Shown here: positions 10,479 to 22,372 of the stretch, one piece after another
Numbering within the stretch: the stretch's first letter is position 1
How the letters are laid out: each line of letters opens with the position of its first letter
Source of the DNA: Notamacropus eugenii
Taxonomy: Eukaryota > Chordata > Mammalia > Diprotodontia > Macropodidae
Reading direction: 5' to 3'
NCBI RefSeq assembly: GCF_028372415.1
Contig: NC_092873.1
Coordinates: 357,086,128 to 357,150,127 of the forward strand
DNA length: 64,000 nt
Program-made: the position numbers and the translations under genes
Notes under the pieces: generated by a model
Seen by the model: only the letters and a program-made list of their open reading frames with translations
The model's database searches: none
What the model was told of the DNA's origin: nothing

Positions 10479-11236
10479 TTTTTTTTTTTTTACTTTTTAA
10501 AAATCTTTCAGTAAAAATCTTTATTAAGATGATATAGTAAGGATAGTTGGTGCAAAACATTCCCCCCCTTCCTAAATCCCACACTATACCCCACCCCGAA
10601 TATACACAGAGACAGTGGGCAGTGTGGGGTTAAACTAAAAGCCAAAAGGTAATGAGGCTCACATCTAGGTATACACTTTGCAAAGGAGGGAATACAACTA
10701 GCATTGGAAATCTTTCCCTTTGCACAATTCTCAAGCAGTTCCCCTTGGGTACAATTCTCTCCTAGGGAGGTTGCTTCTCAAGGCTCCAAGGATCTGTTCT
10801 TTTCTTGAGTCCATAGCTGATATTTCTCTCCTGGGATCATGACCTCTAGTCTACATTCATCTACTCTCAATGCGTCTCTCCACTCCTGGCTAAATATAAA
10901 TACAAAATCATGGACAGTGATGGGCAGAGGAAAGTCCTGCCTGCCTCAGCAAGTAATTCTTGCCTGGGGGTTAGTTCTTCTTCCACTTCTGAGTCCAACA
11001 CTCAAAGCAGCACCCTCAATTCTTAAACTATTAAAGGATTGCACAGTTTTAGAAACCCCCAGGGACTGGCTTCTTTGTTCTTCCAATCACAGTTTCCTTT
11101 CATGACACAATCAAAGAGATGTATATATCATCAAAAGATTGCAAGACAGTATTTACATATTCAAATCTCATTATGTGTGACTATATTCCACGAATCCTGA
11201 GTCTTAGCTGCCACCCACTACAAATAAAGTATTTTT
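10479..11236 (-). other. unique segment with poly(A), candidate 3' transduction of HAL1 A
   Basis: On the minus strand this 760-base segment ends with AATAAA (TTTATT at 10520-10525) about 30 bases before a run of A (T run 10479-10490). It matches no other repeat in the window and has no long reading frame. It sits between the outer target-site duplication and what looks like the normal HAL1 3' end near 11238-11273. It could also be an independent processed pseudogene. Confidence 0.4.
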
Positions 11237-11273
11237 TCCTTATTTGTGAATTTTTTTCTTAATATTTTCAACT

Positions 11274-13668
11274 GGATGAGAAGGGAGCAGATCCTCCCCT
11301 AGCCCTGGCCTCAGGTGCTGATGGAGGAGGCAGCATTGGCAGCAATGGTGGCTCGCAGCAGTTTCCATTTGTGGAGCCCTCAGCCTAAAGACCCTGGGAG
11401 AATTGAGCAGCTGATCTGAACCTCAGTCCTGAGCTCGGTCCTGGGGTGAGGAGGAGCACAGGCATGGTAGAGCTGGAGGCAGTTGTGAAGAGGGAATTCT
11501 ACTACACTCAGATTCTGGTCAGAAAAGGTTTTGGTTGTTCCTACACCAGTATGCAGGCCAGGACAGGAGTAAACTCCTCTCTCTTGATTGTGCCACCTTG
11601 GAGGAGCTGAGAACTTACAGTTCCCCAGAGTATACACTCCTTTTGGCAAGGGACTCAAAAGTCAAATAAATGGGAAAATACCCAGAAAAGGGAAAAAAGT
11701 AAGACTAAAGAAAGCTGCTTTCTTGGTGAAGAGGTATTTTCTTCCATCCTTTTAGATGAGAAAGAACAATGCATACCCCCAGAGGCCTCTGCATCTAAAA
11801 CCTTCAAAATAAATATGCAATTGTTTCAGGCCATGGAAGAGCTCAAAAAGAATTTTGAAAATCAAGTAAGAGAGGTTGAGGAAAAATTGTGAAGAGAAAT
11901 GAGAATGATAGAAGAAAATCATGAAAAGGGAGTCAACAGCTTACTAAAGGAGACCCAAAAAATGTTGAAGAAAACAATACCTTTGAAAATAGGCTAACTC
12001 AGTTGGCAAAAGAGGTCCAAAAAGCCAATGAAGAGAAAAATGCTTTAAAAAGCAGAATTAACCAAATGGAAAAGGAAGTTCAAAAGCTCAGTGAAGAAAA
12101 TAGTTCTTTAAAAATTAGAATGGAGCAGATGGAAGTTAATGACTTTATGAGAAACCAAGAAACTACAAAAGAAAACCAAAACAATGAAAAAATAAAGATA
12201 AAGTGAAATATCTCATTGGAAAAATAAGTGACCTGGAAAATAGATCCAGGAGAGACAATTTAAAAATTATGGATCTACCTGAAAGCCATGATCAAAAAAA
12301 GAGCCTAGACATTATCTCTCATGAAATTATTGAGGAAAACAGCAATGATATTCTAGAACCAGAGGGCAAAATAATATTGAAAGAATTCACAGATCACCTC
12401 CTGAAAGAGATCTGAAGAGAGAAACTCCTAGCAATATTACAGCCAAATTCCAGAGTTCCCAGATCAAGGAGAAAATATTGCAAACAGCTAGAAAGAAACA
12501 ATTCAAGTATTGTGGAAACACAATCAGGATAACACAAGATCTGGCATCTTCTACAATAAGGGATCTAAGGCCATGGAATATGATATTCCAGAAGTCAACA
12601 GAACTAGGATTAAAACCAAGAATCATCTATCCAGTGAAACTGAGTATAATACTGCAGAGGAAAAAAATATTATTCAATGAAATAGAGAACTTTCAAGCAT
12701 TCTTGATGAAAAGACTAGAGCTGAAAAGAAAATTTGATGTTCAAACACAAGAATGAAAAGGTAAACAGCAAAGAGAAGTCATAAGGGACTTACTAAAGTT
12801 GAACTCTTTGCATTCCTATATGGAAAGGTAATATTTGTTACTCGTTGAATAGGAAAGGATAATATCTGTAAAAATAAAATTGAGGGGCAAGAGAGGAACA
12901 TATTTGGAGCAGAAAGGGAGAAATGGAATTGGGAAATTATCTCTCATAAAATAGTCAAGAGAAACCTTTTTCAATGGAGGGCCAAATGGGAGAGGTGAGA
13001 GGGAAAAAGTGAAGCTTACTCTCATCACATTTAGCTCAAGGAAGATATAACATGTACACTCAATTTGGTATGAAAACTTATCTTACACTACATGAACGTA
13101 GGGTAGAAGGGGATAATTAGAGTGGGGGGATGATGGAAGGGAAGGCAAATGGAAGGAGGGAGCAGTTAGAAGCAAGCATTCTTGGGGAGGTGCAAGGTCA
13201 AAAGAGAGAACTGATGAAATGGGGGACAGGATAGGATGGAGGGAAATACAGTTAGTCTTACACAACATGACTATTATGGAATCATTTGCAAAACTACACA
13301 TATATAGCCTATTTTGATTTGCTTGCCTTCTCAGTGGGGATGGGTGGGGAAGGAGGAAGGTAGAAAAGTTGGAACTTGAAGTTTTAGGAACAAATGTTGA
13401 GAATTGTTTTTGCATACAACTGGGAAATAAGAAATACAGGTTATGGGGTATAGAAATTTATCTTGCCCTACAAGACAAGAGAGAAGATGATAAGGGAAGG
13501 GAGGGGTGTTAGAAGGGAGGGCAGATTGGTGAAAGGGGTAATTAGAATGCTCAATGTTTTGGGGGAGGGGGAGGGGAGGGATGGGGAGAAAATTTGGATC
13601 TCAAAATTTTGTGGAAATGAATGTTGAAAACCAAAAATAAATTAATAACATTTAAAAAAAGAAAAAAA
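11274..13668 (+). mobile_element. HAL1 element in plus orientation, 5'-truncated
   Basis: 5' UTR from about 11280, ORF1 from about 11678 to 12756, 3' UTR with GGATAGGATGGAGGGAAATACA at about 13235, and a 3' end reading AATAAATTAATAACATTTAAAAAAAG. It has no ORF2. The insertion appears to have removed about 200 bases of the 3' UTR of the host HAL1 A. Confidence 0.7.
11678..12756 (+). pseudogene. HAL1 ORF1 remnant
   Basis: L1 ORF1p-like RNA-binding protein in pieces. The coiled coil reads EVQKANEEKNALKSRINQ and KEVQKLSEENSSLKIRMEQ (12003-12206). The RRM start reads DLENRSRRDNLKIMDLPES (12203-12415). The C-terminal domain reads KKQFKYCGNTIRITQDLA and LELKRKFD (12478-12756). The initiator is lost (ATG to ATA near 11677). 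Stops or shifts occur near 11700, 11890, 12200 and 12415. Non-functional. Confidence 0.75.
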
Positions 13669-14296
13669 AAGATTTCTATACCCCATTGCCTATACATCTC
13701 ATTTCTCAGTTGAATGCAAAAACAATTTTTAACATATATTTCTAAAGCTCTGAATTCCTTATTCTCTCACTTCCTCCCTCCCCACCCACCCTCACCGAGA
13801 AAACAAGCAATTAGAAATAAGTCATACATGTGTGACCATACAAAACTCTTCCATAACAGTTATGTTGTGAAAGACCAACCACATTTGTCTATGTCCTGTC
13901 CTGCCCTACATTTATTCCATTCTCTCCCTTGATCTGTCCCCCCACAAAAGTGTTTGCTTCTGATAATCCCTTTCCCCAGGTTCCTGTCCCTTCTTTTTTC
14001 TTCCCTCTCTTATCCCATTCCCCCCTGCTTTCCTGCAGGGTAAAATAGATTTCCATATCCAATTGAATGTGTATTATTCCCCTCAAGCCAAATCCCATGA
14101 GAGTAAGGCTCATTTATTCCCTTTCATCTCCCTCACCTTTTCTCTCCTTTGTAAAAGCTCTTTCTTGTCTCTTTTATGGGAGATGATTTGCTACACTCTA
14201 CCTTTCCCTTTCTCTTACTTGTAGCACATTCCACTCAACAGTAAATTTTATTTTTTAGATATTCTTCCTTCACATTCAGCTCACCCTCTGGGCCCT

Positions 14297-14510
14297 ATGT
14301 CTTTGTATATATCTATATCTATCTGTCTATCTGTCTATCTAATCTATCTTCTATTTATCTATTTTCTATCTAGATATATCTTTATAGATATAAATATCTA
14401 TATGTATAGATATATACACACATACATATACCTACCTACACATTTATGTACACATATAAAATATACACATACACACATACCCATACACACACACATAGAT
14501 TCCCTCTAAC
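14297..14510. repeat. mixed TATC/TA/CA microsatellite in HAL1 A 3' UTR
   Basis: CTATCTGTCTAT-type repeats grade into TATA and then CACATACA repeats. The tract lies between GGGCCCTATGTC and CCCTAATACTGAAAAAGG, the same site as the microsatellites of the other HAL1 copies. Confidence 0.85.
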
Positions 14511-14619
14511 AACCCTAATACTGAAAAAGGTTTCATGAGTTACAGATATCATCTTTCCATACAGGAATATAAGCAGTTCAACTTTAATGAGTTCCTTATG
14601 GCTTCTCTTCCCTGTTTAT

Positions 14620-15111
14620 ATTTTCAACTTTCTCTTGATTCTTGCATTAGAAAGTCAAATTTTCTATTCAGCTCTGGTATTTTCAACAAAAATGCTTGGA
14701 AGTCTTCTATTTCATTGAAATTCCTTTTTTCCCGTGAAGTATTAAAATCAGTTTTACTGGGTAGGTGATTCTTGGTTTTAATCCTACCTCCTTTGACCTC
14801 TGGAATATCATATTCCAAGCCCTGAGATCCTTCACTGTAGAAGCTTCTAAATCCTGTGTTATCCTGAATGTATTTGCTAAATACTGGAGTTGTTTCTTTC
14901 GAACTTCTTGTAGCATTTTCTCCTTGACGTGGGAAATCTGGAATTTGGCTACACTATTCCTAGGAGTTTTCCTTTTGGGGGTCTCTTTCAGGAGGTGATT
15001 GATAAATTCTTTCAATATCTATTTGACTCTCAGGTTCTAGAATATCATAGCAGTTTTCTTGATAATTTCTTGGAAGATGACATCTAGGCCATTCTTGTGA
15101 TCATGATTTTC
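14620..15111 (-). pseudogene. HAL1 A ORF1, C-terminal part
   Basis: Minus-strand reading includes AKFQISHVKEKMLQEVRKKQ, LQYLANTFRITQDLEAST and ELNRKFDF, that is, the end of the RRM and the C-terminal domain of ORF1p. Continues at 18688-19263 after the inserted chimera. Frames are broken. Confidence 0.7.
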
Positions 15112-15940
15112 TTTTTTTATTGTTTATGTACTTATTTTTAGTTTTCAACATTCATTTCCACAAAATTTTGAGTTCTGAATTTTCTCCCCATCTCTACCCT
15201 CCCCCACCCCAAAACGCCAAGTATTCTGATTTCCCCTTCCACCAATGTGCCCTCCCTTGTAACACTCCTCCCTTTCCTTCCCCATCTTCTCCCTTGTCTT
15301 GTAGGGCAAGAGAAACTTCTATACCCCATTACCTGTATTTCTTATTTCCCAGTTGCATGCAAAAACAATTCTCAACATTTGCTCCTAAAACTTTGAGTTC
15401 CACCTCTCTTTCTTCCTTCCTCCCCACCCATCCCCACTGAGAAGGCAAGGAATTCAATACAGGCTATATAAGTGTAGTTTTGCAATTGATTTCCATAATA
15501 GTCATGTTGTGTAAGATTAACTATATTTCCCTCCATTCTATTCTGTGCCCCCATTTCTTCTATTATCTCTTTTGATCCTGTCCCTCCCCAAGAGTGTTGA
15601 CTTCTAATTGCTCCCTTCTCCCACTGCCCTCCTTTCCATTATCCCCCATCCTCCTTATCTCCTTCTCCCCCACTTTCTCCCCGCCTTTCATACCAAAATG
15701 AGTGTGCATTTTATTCCTTCCTTTAGTCGAATGTGATGAGAGTAAGTTTCATGTTTTTTCTCTCACCTCCCCCTTTTTCCCTCCACTGAAAAGTCTTTTA
15801 TTTGCCTCTTTTATGAGATATAATTTGCCCCCTTCCATTTCTCCCTTTCCCCTCCCAATATATTTCTCTCTCACCACTTAATTTCATTATTTTTAGATAT
15901 GATCCCATCCTATTCAATTCACCCTGTGCTCCCTGTCTCT

Positions 15941-15947
15941 CTGTGTG

Positions 15948-15990
<43 letters not shown>
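15941..15990. repeat. (TG)n microsatellite in HAL1 B 3' UTR
   Basis: TG repeat after CTCCCTGTCTCTC, before AATCCCACCAACTACCC. Confidence 0.95.
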
Positions 15991-15993
<3 letters not shown>

Positions 15994-16139
15994 CCCACCA
16001 ACTACCCAGATACTGAAAAAAGTTTCAAGAGTTACAAATATTGTCTTTCCCTGTAGGAATGTAAAAAGTTCAACTTTAGTAAGTCCTTTATGATTTCTCT
16101 TTGCTGTTTACCTTTTCAAGCTTCTCTTGATTCTTGTGT

Positions 16140-17230
16140 TTGAAAGTCAAGTTTCCTTTTCAGTTCTCGTCTTTACATCAAGAATGCTTGAAAGTCCTCT
16201 ATTTTATTGAAAGACCATTTTCCCCCTGAAGTGTTATGCTCAGTTTTGGTGGGTAGGTGATTCTTGGTTTTAGTCCTAGTTACTTTGACTTCTGGATTAC
16301 CATATTCCACGCCCTTCAGTCCCTTAGTGTAGAAGCTGCTAGATCTTGTGTTATCCTCATTGTGTTTCCACAATACTTGAATTGTTTCTTTTTAGCTGCT
16401 TGCAATATTTTCTCCTTGAGCTGGGAACTCTGGAATTTGGCCACAATATTCCTAGGAGTTTCTCTTTTTGTATCTCTTTCAGGAGGTGACTAGTGGATTC
16501 TTTCAATATTTATTTTTTCCCCTGGTTCTAGAATATCAGGGCAGTTTTCCTTAATAATTCCATGAAAGATGATGTCTAGGCTCTTTTTTTGATCATGGCT
16601 TTCAGGTAGTCCCATAATTTTTAAATTGTCTCTCTTAGATCTATTTTCCAGGTCAGTTGTTTTTCCAATGAGATATTTCACATTATCTTCCATTTTTTTC
16701 ATTCTTTTTGATTTTGTTTTTTTGATTTCTTGGTTTCTCATAAAGTCATTAGCCTCCATCTGTTCCATTCTAATTTTTAAAGAACTGTTTTCTTCAGTGA
16801 GCTTTTGAACCTCCTTTTCCATTTGGCTAATTCTACTTTTTAGAGTATTCTTCTCCTCATTGGCTTTTTGGGCCTCTTTTGCCACTTAAGTTAGCCTATT
16901 TTTAAAGGTGTTATTTTCTTCAGCATTTTTTGGGTCCCCTTTAGCAAGGTGTTGACTTGCTTTTCATGCTTTTCTTGCATCTCTCTTATTTCTCTTCCCA
17001 CTTTTTCCTCCACCTCTCTTACTTGATTTTCAAAATCCTTTTTGAGCTCTTTGGGCTAAGCCCATTGAATATTTATTTTGGATGTTTGGGATACAGAAGC
17101 CTTCACTTTTATGTCTTTCCCTGATGGTAAGCATTGTTTTTCCTCAACCTGAAAGGATGGAAGGAGATATCTGTTCACCAAGAAAGTAACCTTCCATAGT
17201 CTTATTTTTTTTCCCTTTTTTGGCAATTTT
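16140..17230 (-). pseudogene. HAL1 B ORF1
   Basis: The longest open piece is 16885-16490: EVQKLTEENSSLKIRMEQME, then KTTDLENRSKRDNLKIMGLP, then DIIFHGIIKENCPDILEPGE, covering the coiled-coil end and most of the RRM. The C-terminal domain continues to about 16140. The start region near 17230 has lost its ATG, and stops lie near 16886 and 17057. Non-functional but only moderately decayed. Confidence 0.75.
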
Positions 17231-17239
17231 CCCAACCAG

Positions 17240-17985
17240 TTGCTTGACTTTTGGGTCCTTTGTCAAGAGTAGGGTATACTCTGGGAATCCATAAGATCTC
17301 AGTTCCTCCAAGGTGTACTGGTCTGGATGCAGGGAGGGATTTTTGCTCCCAAAATCTTAGCAATTACCTCTCCACAGCCACCTGGCTTCCAGTTCCGCCA
17401 AGTTAGCACTGGGGGCTGATTTTCAGATAAGCTGGATGGGCAGGGCCACCATTCAGTGTGAGACAAAGACCAGCTCCCCCAGACCCTCCACACGGAGCTG
17501 AAGCAAGAATCAGCTCCTCAGTGCCCCCACGGTTTTTACACTCCAGCAGTGGAAGCGGCTGCTGCACCTGCCAATGTGGCCTCTGTGGCAGCTGCCTAAG
17601 GCCAGAACTATGGGAAGGCCCTTCTCCTTTTCTGGCCAACTGAAAAAAACCCGTCACTGACCTTTGGCACCTGTGGGTTGAGAGATCTGTGCACCTGCTG
17701 CTGCTGGGACTGGGGATTCTGTGACTCAAAGTTCTGCCCCCAAGGACTGTTCATGAGCTGTGCACCATGGCCAAGACTGGGCTGGGCTCTCCTCTACAAC
17801 AGACATTTCCCATGGGCCTTGCAGGTCACCCTGGGCTGGAAATCTTCTCCACTCTGTTGTCCTCCACTTCTGCTGCTCCAAAATTTGTTGAGACTCCTTC
17901 TCTACAGGTATTTTACGGGCTGTGTGTGGAGAGTCTCTGTATCTGTGTCTTTCTACTACACCATCTTGGCTCCTCCCCCCCCCCC
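17240..17985 (-). promoter_or_regulatory. HAL1 B 5' UTR with L1-type start
   Basis: GC-richer 5' UTR ending (minus-strand start) in a G run followed by GAGGAGCCAAGATGGTG, the conserved L1 transcription start with a YY1-like AAGATGG site. Most CpGs have decayed to TG/CA. Confidence 0.6.
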
Positions 17986-18430
17986 ATTCTAATTTTTAAA
18001 GAACTATTTTCTTCAGTGAACTTTTGAACCTCCTTTTCCATTTGACTAATTTTGCTTTCTAAAGTATTCTTGTCCTCATTGACTTTTTGGACGTCTTTTG
18101 CCTTTTGGGTTAGTCTATTTTTAAAACTGTTATTTTCATCAGCATTTTCTTGGGTCTCCTTTATCAAGCTGTTGACTCGCTTTTCATGATTTTCTTGCAT
18201 CATTCTCATTTCTCTTTCCAATTTTTTTTGCACCTCTCTTACCTGATTTTTGAAATCCTTTTTGAGCTCTTTCTTGGTCTGAAACCATTGTATATTTATT
18301 TTGGGGATTTTAGACGCAGAAGCCTTGAATTCCTCTAATATTATGCTTTGTTCTTGCTCATTCAAAAGGATGGGAGAAAATACCTATTCACCAAGAAAGT
18401 AACCTTCTATAGTCTTATTTTTTCCCCCTT
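17986..18430 (-). pseudogene. HAL1 C ORF1, N-terminal half
   Basis: Minus-strand coiled-coil sequence KKELKKDFKNQVREVQKKLE, EKEVQKFTEENSSLKIRM and an upstream start region around 18430. It ends abruptly at the CCATTCTAATTTTTAAAG site where B begins. 18430-18673 is a truncated 5' UTR. Confidence 0.65.
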
Positions 18431-18687
18431 TTGGGGCATTTTCTCAGCCAGTTATTTGACTTTTTAGTCTTTTTTCAGAGAAGGGTATACACTGGAGACT
18501 TGTAAGTTCTCAGTTCCTTCAAGGTAGCACAATCAGGGGAGAGGAGTTTACTCTTCTCCTGTCCTGCACACTGGTCTGGGAGCAACAAAAACCTTTTCTG
18601 CCCAGAATATGAGAGTAGTAGAATTACCTCTCCAAAACCACCTCCAACTCTGCCATACCTGTGCTCCTCCTCTTGATCATGATTTTC

Positions 18688-19263
18688 AGATAGACTAATA
18701 ATTTTTAAATTGCATCTCCTGTATCTATTTTCCAGGTTACTTGTTTTCCCAGTGAGATATTTCACATTGTCTTCTATTTTTTCATTCTTTTGGTTTTATT
18801 TTAAAATTCCTTGATTTCTCATAAAGTCATTAGCTTCCATGAGCTACATTCTAATATTTAAACAACTATTTTTTTCAGTTAGCTTTTGTACCTCCTTTTC
18901 CTTTCGAATTAGTTTATTTTTAGACATGTTATGCTCTTCAGCATCATTTTGAGTCTCTTTTAGCAAACTGTTTACTCATTTTTTGTGATTTTCGTGCATT
19001 GTTCTCATTTCTCTTCCCACTTTTTCTTCCACCTCTGTTACTTGATTTTCAAAGTTCTTTTTGAGCTGAGCCTGACACCATTTCATATTTCTTTTGGAGG
19101 CTTTGCATGTAGGAACTTTGATCTTGCTATATTCCTCTGGTTGTATGCTTTCTTCTTTCTCTGGTTGTATGCTTTCCTGTTCCTCACCTGAAAGGATGGA
19201 AGAAAATACCTTTTCACCAAGAAAGTAATCTTCTATAGCCTTATTTTTCCCCCTTTGGGGCAT
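18688..19263 (-). pseudogene. HAL1 A ORF1, N-terminal part
   Basis: Begins at the ATG at 19263 (MPQRGKNKAIEDYFLGEKVF), with a short internal repeat QESIQPEKEESIQPEE, then the coiled coil NFENQVTEVEEKVGREMRTM. A TGA follows near 18976. The rest reads on to DLENRYRRCNLKIISLSENH near 18690, where the chimera was inserted. Confidence 0.7.
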
Positions 19264-20100
19264 TTTCCCAGCCAATTATTTAACTTTTGAGTCCTTTCTC
19301 AAGTGGAGGGTATACTACCTAAGGCTTCCAAGGTTTTGTGTAGCTGTTTCCCAAGCTATCTCTAGGGACCTGTAAGTTCTCAGTTCCTCCAATGTGGTAT
19401 GATCAAAGTAGAGATGTTTCCTTCTCTCCTGGCCTGTGCTCTGTTCTGTGAGCAACCACAAGCATTCTTTTCTGCTCTGGAACTATGAGTAGGATTCCCT
19501 CTTCATGGCCCCCAACAGTTCCAGTGCTCCTCCTCACCCCAGGACTGCCACCCAGGACTCTGACACAGATCAGCTGCTCAATTCCCCCACTGTCTGTAGG
19601 CCTCGTGCTCTAGAAGTAGCTTCTGCTTCAGTAGTAGCTGCTGCTGCACTGGGGCTGGGGCTAGAGGTAGGATAAGACCTCTTTCTGCTCTTACACAGGT
19701 GAAAGAAATTTGTCACTTGCTTTTGAAGCTATCTTTGGAATTTGCGTACTGAGAAATCTGAAAATCACAGCATCTGTCCATGATTCAGCTCCCTGAAGCC
19801 TGCTCTAGTCACATCTGTGTACTCTGTTCCACTACTGGTACAATAGACCCTTTCTGTCAGCCTTCCAGCATGTCTTGGACTCGAAATCTGTTTCACTCTA
19901 ACATTTTATGGCTTGTGCTACTCTAGAATTTGTTTAGAGTCATATTTTACAGGTATTTTAAGGGTTTGAGGGGAGAGCTCCAGCAGGTCAATGCTGCTAC
20001 TCCACCATCTTGGATCCACCCCCCACCCCCTTAGAACTTCATAGCTTCTAGGAGAGCTTTTGTTTTGACTTTGCATATGACTAATATACTTCACTAAAAA

Positions 20101-20102
20101 TG

Positions 20103-20187
<85 letters not shown>
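20101..20187. repeat. (TA)n microsatellite
   Basis: About 43 TA repeats with one CA interruption near the start. The matching place of unit 1 (2255-2270) has only ACTATATATGTACATATAT, so the tract expanded after duplication. Confidence 0.95.
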
Positions 20188-20190
<3 letters not shown>

Positions 20191-20499
20191 GGAATCACTG
20201 GTTTGTAGACTATTTAAAAATTCTTTACAGGAGCAAATTTCACTCTCTTCCGTGTACAAAACTAAATAGGGTATTTAACCAGGGGATATTAGGGTATGTG
20301 AGTATATTAAATATTCCTGAGGGAATACACAGTATTCCTAAATATTCCTGAGGGAATACACAGGAGTAGCCCTTCTCTTTTATCTATAGTTGTGAGGAAA
20401 TAATGGGAATGATTGTGATTTTCTAAGGTGAATTTTCCTAGTGATCTCCCCTGTTTGTAGTACCATTGTAGGCTAGGAGTTCCATCACTGGATCCAAAA

Positions 20500-21371
20500 A
20501 CAAGCATTTGTTAACCACTTATTATTTGCCAGATACTGTACTAAGGTCTAGGAATACAAAAAAAGAGACAAAAGAGAGGCCCTGTACACAAAGAGTTTAC
20601 AATGCAATGGAAGAAACAATATTTAAACAAATAGATACCAAGCAAAGTATGTACAGAATGAACAGGAAATAATTAAGAGATAGAAGGCACTAGAATGAGA
20701 AGATATTGGGTAAAGCTTCCAGTAACATAGGGCATCTTAGTTGAAACTTAAAGAAAGCCAGGAAAGTCAGTAGACAGAGTTGAAAAAGGATAACATTCTG
20801 GTTACAGGGAGAGTCAGAGAAAATGTCCAGATACATGAGCTAGAGTGTCTTATTTGTGAAACGGACACCAGTAATATCTAAGGATACTGGAAAGGGAAAA
20901 GGGAGCTAGGTCATGAATTTCTTTAGAAGCCAAACAGAGCAATTTGTGTTTGATTCTGGAGGCAATACAGAGCCATTATAATTTATTGGGGATTTGTGCG
21001 GCATGGTGGCACCTGTATTTTAGGAAAATCACTTTAATGGCTGACTCGAGGATGGATTGGAGTGGGGAAGCTAGCAGACTCACCAGAAGGCTTTTTCAAT
21101 AGCTCAGGCATGAGGTAATAAGGGCTTCCACTAGAAGGGTGTCAGTACTAGGACATTAAGGGAAAAGTATATGAAAGATTCTGTACAGGTGAAACGACTT
21201 GGTCTTGGCAACATGTTGGATATGTGAAATGAGAGACAGTGAGGAGTGAAGAATTCAAGGATGACTCCTTGGTTGTGAACCTCAGGGATTAGAAAAATTT
21301 TGTTGCCCTCTATAGTAATTGGAAAGGTAGGAGGAGTAGGAAAGTTTTGAAGGGGCCTGAGTTCTCTTTTA
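20500..21371 (-). mobile_element. L2 LINE, left part (duplicate of 2525-3400)
   Basis: Collinear with unit 1. Interrupted by the HAL1 at 21372-24303 and resumes at 24304. Confidence 0.65.
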
Positions 21372-22199
21372 TTTTTTTTTATTTTTATTTTTTAATTTTT
21401 TTATTTAACTTTTAACATTTATTTTCACAAAATTTTGGGTTACAAATTTTCTCCCCTTTTACCCCTCCCCCCTCCATACCCAAGCATTCTAGTTGCCCCT
21501 GTGACCAATCTGCTCTCTCCTCTATCCTCCCTCCCTGCCCTTGTCTCCGTCTTCTCTTTTGTCCTGTAGGGCCAGATAGCTTTCTTAACCCCTTAACCTG
21601 TATTTCTTATTTCCCAGTGGTAAGAACATTACATTTGATCCTAACACTTTGAGTTCCAACTTCTTTAGCTCCCTCCCTCTCCACCCCTTCCCCTTGGAAG
21701 ACAAGCAATTCAATATAGGACAAATCTGTGTAGTTTTGCAAATGATTTCCATACTAGTTGTGTTGTATGGGACTAACTATATTTCCCTCCATCCTATCCT
21801 GTCCCCCATTACTTCTATTCTCTTAAGATCCTTTCCCTCCCCATGAGTGTCTGCCTCGGATTGCATTCTCCTCCCCATGCTCTCCCCTCCAACCTCCCCC
21901 CCACCCTGCTTGTGCCCCTGTCCCCCACTCTCCTGTATTATGAGATAGGTTTTCCTATCAAAATGAGCGTGCATTTCATTCTTTCCTTTAGTGCAATGTG
22001 ATGAGATAGACCTCATGTTTTTCTCTTGCCTCCCCTCTTTATCCCTCCACTAATAAGTCTTTTGCTTGCCTCTTTTATGAGAGATAATTTGCCCCATTCA
22101 ACTTCTCCCTTTCTCCTCCCAATATTTCTCTCTCACTGCTTGATTTCATTTTTTTTAAGATATGATCCCATCCTCTTCAAATCTCTCTGTGCACTCTGT

Positions 22200-22245
22200 C
22201 TCTATGTATGTGTGCGTGTGTGCATGTGTGTGTATGTACTCCCAC
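22200..22245. repeat. TG-rich microsatellite in HAL1 G 3' UTR
   Basis: TATGTATGTGTGCGTGTGTGCATGTG-type tract after CACTCTGTCTC, before CCCACCCAGTACCCAGATACTG. Confidence 0.85.
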
Positions 22246-22372
22246 CCAGTACCCAGATACTGAAATGTTTCAAGAGTTACAAATATTGTCTTTCCATATA
22301 GGAATGTAAACAGTTCAACTTTAGTAAATCCCTTATGACTTCTCTTTGCTGTTCACCTTTTCATGGTTCTCT

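Larger units (their letters stand above)
15112..18673 (-). mobile_element. chimeric HAL1 insertion (full HAL1 B joined to a partial HAL1 C)
   Basis: Flanked by identical 14-base repeats TGATCATGATTTTC at 15098-15111 and 18674-18687. Reading on the minus strand: part of a 5' UTR and the first half of ORF1 (C, 18673 down to 17986), then a complete HAL1 (B) starting with its G-rich 5' end and CCAAGATGGTG near 17985, its 5' UTR, ORF1 and 3' UTR down to 15112. Only one pair of target repeats surrounds both parts, so they probably entered together. Confidence 0.7.
10479..20032 (-). mobile_element. nested HAL1 complex; outer element is a full-length HAL1 (A)
   Basis: The unit 1 sequence TTTTCATAGCTTC is split here: TTTTCATAGCTCC ends at 10475 and ACTTCATAGCTTC begins at 20036, an imperfect target-site duplication. 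The outer minus-strand element starts at its 5' end near 20030 with a CCAAGATGG-type L1 start, has ORF1 in two parts (19263 down to 18688, and 15097 down to about 14620), then its 3' UTR. It is broken by the chimera at 15112-18673 and by a plus-strand HAL1 at 11274-13668. Removing these and the extra 3' segment leaves about 2.8 kb, the usual HAL1 size in this window. Orientation, structure and joins are read directly; family naming is an inference. Confidence 0.65.

Noticed and set aside
10839-11105. 88-codon frame in the unique 10.5-11.2 kb segment
   Set aside because: It is on the opposite strand to the poly(A) signal and tail of that segment and shows no family likeness.
15798-16093. His-Thr or Val-Cys repeat proteins at TG/CA tracts (also 20100-20259, 27529-27664)
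   Set aside because: These are translations of dinucleotide and tetranucleotide microsatellites.
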